Shown piece by piece: positions 1 to 7,661 of a stretch of DNA of 11,922 nucleotides; within the stretch, counting starts at the first letter, position 1, and the number at the start of each line of letters is the position of its first letter. Location of the stretch: assembly GCA_020853175.1 (NCBI GenBank), contig JADYZK010000331.1, positions 1 to 11,922 on the forward strand, written 5' to 3'. The DNA comes from Bacteroidales bacterium. Its GTDB lineage: Bacteria > Bacteroidota > Bacteroidia > Bacteroidales > F082. A program made the position numbers and the translations under genes. The notes below the pieces were generated by a model. It was not told the origin of the DNA. It made no database searches and was given only the letters and a program-made list of their open reading frames with translations.

Positions 1-2
1 AA

Positions 3-2126
3 AGGTTTGTGCCTCGCTTTGGCAATACCGGAAACACAACACAGTTGGCCATCAATAACTTAGATTACGGTACCTATTATTGGAGTGTGCAAACAATAGA
101 TGCCGCTTTTGAAGGTTCCACTTTTGCGCCCGAACAAACTTTTGTGGTGAACGATTTGATTACGGCCACTTTCCAGGTGCAATCCAACGGGCAGGCTCTT
201 GCGCAGGCCACCGTTGCCATTGGCTCGCAAACCCAAAACACCAACCAAAATGGCACAGCAGTTTTCAGTCTCGCTCCCGGAACCTATAACTACACCGTTG
301 CCCATCCTTTCCACCAAACTCACACAGGAAACTTCACCATTACCGACCAAAGTATTTCGATCACCATAGATATGATTGCTTTGCCGGCTTTCGACCTTAC
401 ATTTCAGGTGAGCGGCCTGCAAGGACCTGTGGCCAATGCCGAAATTAAAATCGCAAACCAAACACTTACCACCAACGCCGCTGGCATCGCCACCATATTT
501 ATAGTAGCCGGAACTTATCCTTACTACTTTTACGGTGAAGGCTTGAATCAGATTTGGGGCGAGGTTACGGTGAACTCAGCGCTCACCGTTCCCCTTGCCG
601 CTGTTCCGATTCAATCCCTGGAGATGCCTTTCAACGAGTCCTTTACCGCCACAACGCAACCCTTGCACTGGTTGAGTTTCGATGAAACGGATTCAGGAAA
701 CAATTGGTTTTTCAGCCAAGGACGGGCCGTTGTTGACAGCGATAGTGCCGGACAAGGCGTGCACGTAAAGGCCGCTTTGATAACAGCACCCATCAGTACC
801 ACCGGTGTGGAAGACGATATTTTACTCACATTTAAGCACTTTTTTATGGTGTATGGCAACAACAATACCGCTTCAATAGATTATTCCATTGATGACGGCC
901 CATGGATCAACAAAATTGTGATGACCCAAAATGTCGGAACACTTGAAAATTTTGTCACACAAGAGCTCATTTTGAGCAATACAGGTTCTTTAGGCAACCA
1001 AATCCGTTTCAAGTTTTCTTATGACGATGGCAACAATTGGGCAGAACGCTGGATGATTGATGAAGTGAGCGTAACCACCATTCGATCGTTTGAAATGACC
1101 CTTAGCGATGTATTAAAACCCACCCACACCCAAACACCTTTGGCTCATTTTGCCCCTTTCAGCTTTGGCGCACGGGGTGTAAACACAGGAGCGTTGTCCA
1201 TTTCAAATGTGTATTTGAATGTTTTCAATGCGAGTGGCGATGTGGCCAACAGCCCAATGGTTCCGGTTTTTCCTGTTGGAGGGAGTTATAACTTTGTTGC
1301 AAGTCCGGCTTTTCAGCCTATACAAACAGGAAACTACGGTTTCAGCCATCATTTTATGGCTTCAGGCATTGACCTCGAAAGCCCATCCAACTTTTCTGAA
1401 CTCCAGATTCAAGTAACCGATTCTACCTTTGCCACCGACAATGGCATCATGGCTATCGGCTTCGTGCTAAGCAACGAAAGCTTTTATGGCAATAAGTTTA
1501 AGTTGCTCACCCCCGACGATTTTACTTCCTATACTTTGGGTTGGCACAACTTTACACCGCCTTTCAGCTTTATTGCTGAGTTATATTCTATCAATGAAAC
1601 CAACTCCACCGCAACTCTTTTCGCTCAACTTGAGCCTCAGCAAGTTGAACCCGTCAGCTCCATGACATGGATCACCTACCCCTTGCCAGCCGCCCTGCGA
1701 CTGCCTGCGGGAACTTATGCCTTGATGATCAAGAAAAGTGGTTTCGGAACTCCGATACTTGCGGGCGATGCCACAGCCGACGGAAAGTTTTGGACGCTTT
1801 CAGGAAACACGCTCACCCCTGTCAGCGATGGGGCAACAGGAAATCTTCTGATGCGCATCAACGTTCGTGATTTGGGTGTCTCACTTCAAGAAAACACCGT
1901 AAGTGCGTTGAGCCTGTTTCCCAATCCGGCAAGCGGCCAAATGGTTATCCACAACAGCAGTCAAAAGACCTTCAAAGCCGGAATCATGGATGCTATGGGA
2001 CGCATCGTTGATGGCGTTGAGTTGTTGCCCGGACAAAATACTCTAACCACCGATCGCCTCACTGATGGCGTTTACACCCTTATTTTTCAACAAGGTCACC
2101 TCCGTTTTGTTGTAAAAAAACAGTGA
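3..2126 (+). CDS. T9SS-secreted multidomain surface protein, 5' end outside window
   Basis: The reading frame is open back to the window edge (codons at 3-8 read Arg-Phe before a GTG at 9), so the true start lies upstream and the GTG is internal. Visible order: the end of a fibronectin-III-like domain (GTYYWSVQTID, to about 152); two tandem, mutually similar Ig-like beta-sandwich repeats (about 165-374 and 390-599), each holding an N-x-x-G-x-A turn and a P/A-GTY strand; a jelly-roll or cleaved-adhesin-like domain (about 624-1079) beginning ...NESF and ending WMIDEVSV; a further beta-rich region; and a C-terminal T9SS type A sorting domain (about 1900-2123) with LFPNP at 1914-1928 and an ending in GVYTLIFQQG...VVKKQ. 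Known for this class: export by Sec, then T9SS across the outer membrane with removal of the C-terminal domain. The YYWSVQ fibronectin end often follows FG-GAP/VCBS repeats, which would lie upstream (inference). No catalytic motif is visible, so an adhesin or binding role is as likely as an enzyme. Confidence 0.88.
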   Translation, partial: RFVPRFGNTGNTTQLAINNLDYGTYYWSVQTIDAAFEGSTFAPEQTFVVNDLITATFQVQSNGQALAQATVAIGSQTQNTNQNGTAVFSLAPGTYNYTVAHPFHQTHTGNFTITDQSISITIDMIALPAFDLTFQVSGLQGPVANAEIKIANQTLTTNAAGIATIFIVAGTYPYYFYGEGLNQIWGEVTVNSALTVPLAAVPIQSLEMPFNESFTATTQPLHWLSFDETDSGNNWFFSQGRAVVDSDSAGQGVHVKAALITAPISTTGVEDDILLTFKHFFMVYGNNNTASIDYSIDDGPWINKIVMTQNVGTLENFVTQELILSNTGSLGNQIRFKFSYDDGNNWAERWMIDEVSVTTIRSFEMTLSDVLKPTHTQTPLAHFAPFSFGARGVNTGALSISNVYLNVFNASGDVANSPMVPVFPVGGSYNFVASPAFQPIQTGNYGFSHHFMASGIDLESPSNFSELQIQVTDSTFATDNGIMAIGFVLSNESFYGNKFKLLTPDDFTSYTLGWHNFTPPFSFIAELYSINETNSTATLFAQLEPQQVEPVSSMTWITYPLPAALRLPAGTYALMIKKSGFGTPILAGDATADGKFWTLSGNTLTPVSDGATGNLLMRINVRDLGVSLQENTVSALSLFPNPASGQMVIHNSSQKTFKAGIMDAMGRIVDGVELLPGQNTLTTDRLTDGVYTLIFQQGHLRFVVKKQ

Positions 2127-2203
2127 TAAATGCGCGTGAAATACTCAAAAAAAAGATCATTGAAACGCAACAAAACCAATGAAGAGCGTCCTCACAATTC
2201 GAT

Positions 2204-2211
2204 TATCTTTG
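2204..2211 (+). promoter_or_regulatory. -7 promoter element of the EamA transporter gene
   Basis: TATCTTTG matches the Bacteroidota primary sigma factor -7 consensus TAnnTTTG. It ends 20 bases before the ATG at 2232. I see no clear TTG -33 element at the expected distance, so the call rests on the -7 box and its position. Confidence 0.55.
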
Positions 2212-2231
2212 CATCCTTTTTTTGACCTATT

Positions 2232-3173
2232 ATGAACCAAAAAATATTTTCCTGGCTGATTATCGTTGGATTGGTATTGACGTGGGGCAGCTCGTTCATT
2301 CTCATCAAAAGAGGATTGGAATATTTCTCAGCTTTAGAAGTGGGTGCCTTACGGGTAGTGATAACCTTTATCTGTTTACTGCCTTTCGCTTTAATGGCAC
2401 TGCCTAAGATCAAAAAAACGGATCTGATGTGGTTAGGTATTTCGGGTGTTGTAGGCAGTTTGATTCCGGCTTTTCTTTTTGCCCTGGCCCAAACCGGCAT
2501 TGACAGTGCCACCGCCGGGTTGCTTAACTCGCTCACACCCTTGTTCACCTTAATCATTGGTTATCTTCTGTTTGGGCTGGCTACAGGAGCAAAAAATATT
2601 TTGGGTGTGCTGGTAGGTTTGGCAGGTGCCATCGGTTTGATGACCGTGAGTGGAGGCAACAGCTTCAGTTTTAACTTCAAGTATTCCTTCTTGGTCATCA
2701 TAGCCACCATTTGTTACGCCATCAATGTCAATCTTATCAAAGCCAAGCTGAAACACATCAGTTCATTGCACATCACTTCGCTCACTTTTCTTATTGCTGG
2801 CAGCATTGCCGGCGTCATTTTGTTTGGCTTCACCCCTATCATTGACGATCTTTCTACCCATCCCGAAGCATGGAAAGGCGTATTTTTTGTGGCCATCCTT
2901 GCCGTTGTAGGCACTGCCGCCGCCATGATTGCCTTCAACTATTTGATCAAAATCAGCAGTCCCATTTTTGCCTCGTCGGTAACCTATTTAATTCCTTTGG
3001 TGGCGATGGTTTGGGGCTTCAGCGACGGCGAATATTTCTCGCTTTGGCACCTTGTTTGGACCCTGATGATTATTGGAGGTGTGATACTTGTCAACACAAA
3101 AAGGAGGCGAAAAACAAAGCCTCCGAAAGCGCTTCCGTTGGTGGATAATATTTTGAAAAGAAATGTTTTGTAA
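2232..3173 (+). CDS. EamA/DMT family inner-membrane transporter
   Basis: This 313-residue protein has about ten hydrophobic segments arranged as two homologous halves (roughly residues 5-140 and 150-288), the usual EamA (drug/metabolite transporter) layout and length. Seen directly: the first-helix motif LTWGSSF (16-22) followed by ILIKRGLEYFS, the LNSLTPLFTLIIGYLLFG segment (98-115) typical of the end of half one, and SSVTYLIPLVAMVWG (248-262), the matching segment in half two. The tail (290-313) is rich in Lys and Arg and would be cytoplasmic. Family members export amino acids, metabolites or drugs; the substrate cannot be told from sequence. It has its own promoter and lies 105 bases after the T9SS gene and 63 bases before rplU, so it is probably monocistronic. 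The ATG at 2232 gives a standard N-terminus. Confidence 0.9.
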   Translation: MNQKIFSWLIIVGLVLTWGSSFILIKRGLEYFSALEVGALRVVITFICLLPFALMALPKIKKTDLMWLGISGVVGSLIPAFLFALAQTGIDSATAGLLNSLTPLFTLIIGYLLFGLATGAKNILGVLVGLAGAIGLMTVSGGNSFSFNFKYSFLVIIATICYAINVNLIKAKLKHISSLHITSLTFLIAGSIAGVILFGFTPIIDDLSTHPEAWKGVFFVAILAVVGTAAAMIAFNYLIKISSPIFASSVTYLIPLVAMVWGFSDGEYFSLWHLVWTLMIIGGVILVNTKRRRKTKPPKALPLVDNILKRNVL

Positions 3174-3195
3174 ATCAATAATTTTTGTATTTTTG
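3166..3195 (+). promoter_or_regulatory. Promoter of rplU-rpmA
   Basis: TATTTTTG at 3188-3195 fits the Bacteroidota -7 consensus TAnnTTTG, and TTTTG at 3166-3170 is a plausible -33 element about 17 bases upstream. The -33 element overlaps the last codons of the EamA gene (ends 3173). Transcription would begin a few bases after 3195 and leave a leader of roughly 35 bases before the ATG at 3237. No Shine-Dalgarno sequence is visible. Confidence 0.6.
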
Positions 3196-3236
3196 CCGTC
3201 CAATTTTGGGTCTAATCACAAGATTTGTAAAATATT

Positions 3237-3548
3237 ATGTACGCAATAGTTGACATCGCAGGACAGCAGTTCAAGGTTCGCAAAGGACAACAAGTTTTTG
3301 TTCACCGTCTTGAAGGAGAAGAAGGTACCGACATTTCTTTTGACAAAGTTATGTTGATTGACAACGAAGGCCAAGTTACAGTAGGTACGCCTATTTTGAC
3401 CGGTGCTAAAGTTGACGCAAAAATTGTTGCACACCTCAAGGGCGACAAAGTAACCGTTTTCAAAAAGAAAAGAAGAAAAGGTTTTCAAAAGTCAAACGGC
3501 CATCGTCAATACCTCAGCAAGGTGTTGATTGAAAACATCACTGAGTAA
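3237..3548 (+). CDS. rplU: 50S ribosomal protein L21
   Basis: This 103-residue protein has the family's usual length and begins MYAIVDIAGQQFKV, the characteristic bL21 N-terminus. The C-terminal signature follows: a run of basic residues FKKKRRKGFQKSNGHRQ (75-91), then YLSKVLIENI. L21 binds 23S rRNA in the large subunit, near L20. It is followed after 21 bases by rpmA, the conserved rplU-rpmA pair. A promoter lies just upstream and a terminator lies after rpmA, so the two genes form a compact two-gene operon. Unlike many Proteobacteria, no obgE follows. Nothing is unusual in the protein. Confidence 0.98.
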   Translation: MYAIVDIAGQQFKVRKGQQVFVHRLEGEEGTDISFDKVMLIDNEGQVTVGTPILTGAKVDAKIVAHLKGDKVTVFKKKRRKGFQKSNGHRQYLSKVLIENITE

Positions 3549-3569
3549 TAACCGAAAAACCGAGAAACA

Positions 3570-3830
3570 ATGGCACATAAAAAAGGAGCAGGTAGTTCGA
3601 ATAACGGTCGCGAATCGGAAAGTAAACGACTGGGAGTTAAAATTTACGGCGGACAGTTTGCCAAATCTGGCAACATCATCATTCGCCAACGGGGGACTAA
3701 ACACCATCCCGGAAATAACGTAGGCATTGGCAAAGATCATACGATTTTTGCGCTTGTTGACGGAACAGTTGAGTTTCGCAAAAAGCATGACGACAGGTCT
3801 TACATTTCCATCGTACCTATCGAAGCCTAA
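3570..3830 (+). CDS. rpmA: 50S ribosomal protein L27
   Basis: This 86-residue protein starts directly with [10 protein letters not shown], the conserved bL27 N-terminal tail that reaches towards the peptidyl-transferase centre. There is no cleavable extension before it of the kind found in Firmicutes, so no Prp-type processing is expected. The signature [22 protein letters not shown] (27-48) is complete, as is the following [15 protein letters not shown]. The gene lies 21 bases after rplU and is followed by an intrinsic terminator that starts 43 bases after the stop codon. Confidence 0.98.
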   Translation: MAHKKGAGSSNNGRESESKRLGVKIYGGQFAKSGNIIIRQRGTKHHPGNNVGIGKDHTIFALVDGTVEFRKKHDDRSYISIVPIEA

Positions 3831-3873
3831 CAGGCAACGCATACATGATCCGCGATGGGTCAAAAAAAATAAT

Positions 3874-3909
3874 ACACCCTCTGGATTTTTCCTTAGGGTG
3901 TTTTTTTTT
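3874..3909 (+). terminator. Intrinsic terminator after rplU-rpmA
   Basis: ACACCCT at 3874-3880 pairs with AGGGTGT at 3895-3901 (7 bp), enclosing a 14-base loop in which GGA (3883-3885) and TCC (3890-3892) can extend the stem. It is followed at once by an unbroken run of T to 3909, and preceded by a run of A at 3862-3869. It separates rplU-rpmA from the serS operon. Confidence 0.88.
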
Positions 3910-4000
3910 GATCCTTTTTCAACATTATTTTTCATCTCCAGCAAACCAAAAAAGCAAACTCAATCAAGTAACAGACCATTCACCATGCTTCATAAAACAT

Positions 4001-4008
4001 TACTTTTG
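4001..4008 (+). promoter_or_regulatory. -7 promoter element of the serS operon
   Basis: TACTTTTG fits TAnnTTTG and ends 14 bases before the serS ATG at 4023, giving a very short leader of around 8-10 bases. No clear TTG -33 element is visible at the expected spacing. It lies downstream of the rpmA terminator, as expected for a new transcription unit. Confidence 0.55.
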
Positions 4009-4022
4009 CAAAAAATACCTTT

Positions 4023-5294
4023 ATGTTAACTGTTCCTTATTTGCGCGACCAAAAAGAAGAAGCCCTAAAAAGGCTAAGCATCAAAAATTTCAACAACACC
4101 GCTTTGGTGGATGAAATCTTAATGATGGATGAAGAACGTCGGCAAGCTCAGCAAGAAAACGACGAAACCTTGGCCGAGATGAACAACATTGCCAAAGAAA
4201 TCGGCATTTTGTTTAAAAGTGGACAAGCCGGCCAAGCCGATGCCCTTAAAAATAGAAATATAGCCCTAAAAGATAAATCAAAAACCCTATCCGAAAGGAT
4301 CAATAACCTAAAGGACAACATCCAAGCAAAGCTGGTAGAAATACCCAACGTGCCCCACCTGACGGTTCCCAGAGGCAGAGTGGCCGCCGACAACGAAATT
4401 GTGGCTACCGCCGGCACCATGCCCCACCTTATTGAAGGCGCACAGCCCCATTGGGATTTGATCAGCCGTTTCGACTTGGTTGATTTCGATCTCGGAAATA
4501 AAGTTACTGGAGCCGGATTCCCTTTTTACAAAGGCAAAGGCGCACGTTTGCAGCGTGCTTTAATCAACTTTTTTCTCGATGAAGCCATCGCCGCCGGTTA
4601 CCTCGAGGTGCAACCCCCGCTTTTGGTGAACGAAGCCTCTGCTTATGGCACCGGACAACTTCCCGACAAGGAAGCCCAAATGTACACCGCAAACTTGGAC
4701 AACCTCTACCTGATTCCAACTGCTGAGGTTCCTATCACCAATATGTACCGCGACGTGATCATTCAAGAAGGTGACCTGCCGGTGAAAAATGTGGCTTATT
4801 CCAACTGTTTCAGGCGCGAAGCCGGATCATGGGGCAAACATGTGCGTGGCCTTAACCGTTTGCACCAGTTCGACAAGGTAGAAATTGTTCAACTGTCGCA
4901 CCCATCCAACTCTTACGAAGTGCTTGAAGAAATGCGTGCACATGTGGCCGGACTGCTCAACAAACTCGAGCTTCCTTACCGCGTGCTCAAGCTGTGCGGT
5001 GGCGATATGAGCTTTGCCTCAGCCCTCACCTACGACTTTGAGGTTTTTTCGGCAGCACAAGAAATGTGGCTCGAAGTAAGCAGTGTTTCCAACTTTGAAA
5101 GCTTTCAAGCCAACCGCATGAAGCTGCGGATAAAAGAAAAAACCGGCCAAATTCAACTGGCACATACCCTCAATGGCAGCGCGTTGGCCCTTCCGCGTAT
5201 TGTTGCCGCTTTACTCGAAAACAATCAAACCGCTGATGGGATTCTTATACCCAAAGTGTTACAAAGCTATACCGGATTTGCAAAAATTGAATAA
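4023..5294 (+). CDS. serS: Seryl-tRNA synthetase
   Basis: This enzyme charges tRNA-Ser (and tRNA-Sec where present) with serine, using ATP, in the cytoplasm. The 423 residues match the bacterial class IIa SerRS length (about 425-430). An N-terminal helical-hairpin arm that binds the tRNA extra loop spans about residues 1-105, rich in Glu, Lys and Leu. The catalytic core contains TAEVPIT (233-239) for serine binding, motif 2 FRREAGSWG (263-271) with RGLNRLHQFDKVEIV (275-289), and motif 3 around LNGSALALPRIVAALLENNQ (383-402), followed by IPKVLQSYTGF. All key signatures are intact. The ATG at 4023 gives the standard start MLTVPYLRDQ. It leads an operon; its stop codon overlaps the start of the next gene. 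Confidence 0.98.
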   Translation: MLTVPYLRDQKEEALKRLSIKNFNNTALVDEILMMDEERRQAQQENDETLAEMNNIAKEIGILFKSGQAGQADALKNRNIALKDKSKTLSERINNLKDNIQAKLVEIPNVPHLTVPRGRVAADNEIVATAGTMPHLIEGAQPHWDLISRFDLVDFDLGNKVTGAGFPFYKGKGARLQRALINFFLDEAIAAGYLEVQPPLLVNEASAYGTGQLPDKEAQMYTANLDNLYLIPTAEVPITNMYRDVIIQEGDLPVKNVAYSNCFRREAGSWGKHVRGLNRLHQFDKVEIVQLSHPSNSYEVLEEMRAHVAGLLNKLELPYRVLKLCGGDMSFASALTYDFEVFSAAQEMWLEVSSVSNFESFQANRMKLRIKEKTGQIQLAHTLNGSALALPRIVAALLENNQTADGILIPKVLQSYTGFAKIE

Positions 5295-5793
5295 AACCCT
5301 TCTGCTTTTCTTCTTTACCGTGCTGCTTTTTTTTGTTGCTTGCACACCAAACAGCAAAAAGCATCAAGCTGAGGTGCGTGCCCTCGATTCGTTGTTGTTG
5401 GTATTGAACGACTTCGATGGACGACTTTCGGCCATCGAACCGTCATATTTGGATAATTTAAATGAAAAAGTTGCACAGCACCTCATCAATACCAGCTGGC
5501 AAAACAACGAAGCAGCGTTATCATCGCTGAATACAGCTCAAAAATTCCTTCTTTCTTTTGGTGACCATAAAACCGCTATCCTTAACGAAATCGCTCTTAC
5601 AGAAAAGTCGGTGAAAAGCCTTCGGGAAACACTTTTTCAGGAAGGAGATGAAAATGTGGATGCGTTGCAAAAAATCAAAGAATTTAACATCAAGGTTTCG
5701 CAGTTCGACGAGCAAACAGACTACCTGCTTTCACGCTTTTACGCGCAAGAACTGCTGGTTGAAACTTTAGACAAGGCACTAAAGCATGAGTAA
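5287..5793 (+). CDS. Small helical lipoprotein, unknown function
   Basis: I assign the start to TTG at 5287, which gives 168 residues. From there the N-terminus is a textbook lipoprotein signal: Lys3, a hydrophobic stretch at residues 5-17, and the lipobox FVAC with the lipidated cysteine at 19. The reading frame opens further upstream (ATG at 5173), but those 38 codons lie inside serS, do not resemble a signal and bury the lipobox. The TTG overlaps the serS stop by 8 bases. The mature part is predicted mostly alpha-helical, rich in Leu, Glu, Lys and Gln, with heptad-like spacing around 30-60 and 80-165. I recognise no domain. Its last 8 bases overlap the following TPR gene, so the two are very likely translationally coupled and may act together in the envelope (inference). 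Confidence 0.82.
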   Translation: MNKTLLLFFFTVLLFFVACTPNSKKHQAEVRALDSLLLVLNDFDGRLSAIEPSYLDNLNEKVAQHLINTSWQNNEAALSSLNTAQKFLLSFGDHKTAILNEIALTEKSVKSLRETLFQEGDENVDALQKIKEFNIKVSQFDEQTDYLLSRFYAQELLVETLDKALKHE

Positions 5794-7648
5794 AAAACCG
5801 CTTCTTTGTTTGCTGATGTTGGTATTTGGGCTTCAAGGCCTGCTGTGTTTGAACCCTGTTCGTGCCCAGCTGCAACCCATTGCCGCACCCCCTCAAGACA
5901 ACAGGCTGATTGACGATCAGTTGGCTGCTGAATTTTTCCGCAACCGCGATTGGGAAAATGCTAAAATTCTCTATTTAAAGCTGTACGAAAAACACCGCGC
6001 ACAATATTATTACAACAATTATTTTGAGTGTTTGATACAACTCAAGCAGTTGGATGAGGCTGAACGCTCGGCAAAACGCGAGTTGCGCAACCAGAGAAAC
6101 GTTCAAAACAAAGTGGATTACGGCTATGTGCTCAAACTTAAAGGTGAAGACAAGAAATCGCAACAAATTTTCGACGAGCTGTTACAAGAAATGCCCGCCG
6201 ACCGCAATGTTATTCATCTCACCGCCAATGCTTTCAGGGTGCGTAACCTCGACGATTACGCACTTGAAGCTTACACAAAAGGAAGCCTTTTACCCGGCGT
6301 GGGTTACGGTTTTTGGTTAGAACGCTCCTATCTGTATCAGCTCACCGGCAATTACAACGCCATGATGGAGGCTTATCTTGCTGCTATGCAAGCCAATCCC
6401 GAGCAAACCGACCTCATCAAAAGCCGAATCCAAGCCATGATGATGATGGACGTTGACAATTCGATGGCGGCTTTGGTAAGAGAAAAAATCTTGGATAAAG
6501 CCCAAAAAGAACCGGATAAAATTCTTTATAGCGACCTCCTCATTTGGTTTGCTCTGCAAGAAAAAGACTTTGAAATGGCGATGATTCAGGCCCGTGCCCT
6601 CGACCGCCGATTGGGCGATCAAGATCAGCGGATCATTGAACTGGCCGAAATCAGTTTGTCCAACGGTCAATACAAAGTGGCCCACGATGGTTTTCAATAT
6701 TTAGTCAAGAAAGGGCGTAGCAGTGCCTTTTATTTCAATGCCCTGAGTGGCGACATCACGGCTAGATACCACATTGAAAACGAAAAACCAGTCCCATCCA
6801 TTGAGCTGATGGCCGTTGTTGCCGATGATATTGAAAACTTTTTTGAAGAGGTTGGATTCAACCGACAAACCTTTTCGTTGGCGTTGATCAGAGCTTCCAT
6901 CCTCGGGTACAACTTAAAACAGCCCTTGCAGGCGGATGAGCTTCTTGAAAAAACATTGGCTTTAGGATTGATGCCCAATGAAACGGCGGAAGCTAAAATG
7001 CTGAAAGCCGACCTGTTACTGTTTCAAGATGAGGTGTGGGAAGCCACTCTAATCTACAGTCAAATTGACAAAGCCATGAAAAACGAGCCTTCCGGCCATG
7101 AAGCCAGATTTCGTAACGCACGTTTGAGGTACTTTATCGGTGAGTTTGCGTGGGCCCAAAGTCAGTTGGATATTTTGAAAACCGCCACCTCCAAACTCAT
7201 TGCCAACGATGCCTTGCAGCTCTCTTTGGTCATCCGCGACAACCTCATTGACGACACTACCGGCCTCAGCCTGAAAGCTTTCGCCAAAGCCGACCTTCGT
7301 CTGTGGCAAAAACGAGATGCCGAAGCGCTCTTTCTGCTCGATTCGCTGGCCGAAAACAACAAAAGCTTATCCATTCAGCCACTTATTTTGCTCAAAAAGG
7401 CTGAGCTGTCCACACAAAAGCAAGAGTTTAGCTTGGCCGATAGCTTGCTGACGGAGCTTTTTACTCGTTTTGGCGATCATTATCTCGCCGATGATGCTTT
7501 GTTTCGCTGCGCCCAAATTAACGAAAGCCACTTGCAAAACACCGAAAGAGCCCGCAAATGCTACGAAATCGTTTTTAATCAATACCCTGCCAGTATCTTT
7601 GCTGCGCAAGCACGCCAAAAATACCGTTTTTTGCGCGGCGACAAATAA
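5786..7648 (+). CDS. Secreted tetratricopeptide-repeat protein
   Basis: This 620-residue protein starts with a Sec signal peptide: basic residues at 3-4, a hydrophobic core at 6-22, and a likely cleavage after VRA (25-27), before Gln28. The rest is almost entirely helical hairpin repeats. TPR-like units are visible at about 50-100 (FFRNRDWENAKILYLKLYEKH), 115-165, 178-205, and at the C-terminus (about 550-620), where ADDALFRCAQINES and ARKCYEIVFNQYPASIFAAQARQKYRFLRG resemble the TPR ends of BamD/CpoB-type periplasmic scaffolds. No catalytic domain is seen. It is probably a periplasmic protein-interaction scaffold. The start overlaps the preceding lipoprotein by 8 bases (ATGAGTAA) and rsmA follows after 13 bases, placing it in the serS-rsmA operon. 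The exact partner and role are unknown. Confidence 0.88.
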   Translation: MSKKPLLCLLMLVFGLQGLLCLNPVRAQLQPIAAPPQDNRLIDDQLAAEFFRNRDWENAKILYLKLYEKHRAQYYYNNYFECLIQLKQLDEAERSAKRELRNQRNVQNKVDYGYVLKLKGEDKKSQQIFDELLQEMPADRNVIHLTANAFRVRNLDDYALEAYTKGSLLPGVGYGFWLERSYLYQLTGNYNAMMEAYLAAMQANPEQTDLIKSRIQAMMMMDVDNSMAALVREKILDKAQKEPDKILYSDLLIWFALQEKDFEMAMIQARALDRRLGDQDQRIIELAEISLSNGQYKVAHDGFQYLVKKGRSSAFYFNALSGDITARYHIENEKPVPSIELMAVVADDIENFFEEVGFNRQTFSLALIRASILGYNLKQPLQADELLEKTLALGLMPNETAEAKMLKADLLLFQDEVWEATLIYSQIDKAMKNEPSGHEARFRNARLRYFIGEFAWAQSQLDILKTATSKLIANDALQLSLVIRDNLIDDTTGLSLKAFAKADLRLWQKRDAEALFLLDSLAENNKSLSIQPLILLKKAELSTQKQEFSLADSLLTELFTRFGDHYLADDALFRCAQINESHLQNTERARKCYEIVFNQYPASIFAAQARQKYRFLRGDK

Positions 7649-7661
7649 ATCAATCCTTTCA

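Noticed and set aside
2157..2182. Inverted repeat TCATTG/CAATGA as a terminator after the T9SS gene
   Set aside because: The stem is only 6 bp with a 14-base loop, low GC and no following T run, so I do not call a terminator. How this gene ends transcription is not visible.
3492..3944. Minus-strand ORF of 150 codons across rpmA and its terminator
   Set aside because: It runs antisense to rplU/rpmA and through the terminator hairpin, and has no protein-like features.
5786..7648. Possibility that the TPR protein is BamD or another known assembly lipoprotein
   Set aside because: BamD is about 250 residues with a lipobox; this protein has 620 residues and a plain Sec signal, so only the repeat type is shared.
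7470..7661. Upstream extension of rsmA to an in-frame ATG at 7470
   Set aside because: It lies wholly inside the TPR gene in another frame, and the RsmA signature begins exactly at the ATG at 7662.
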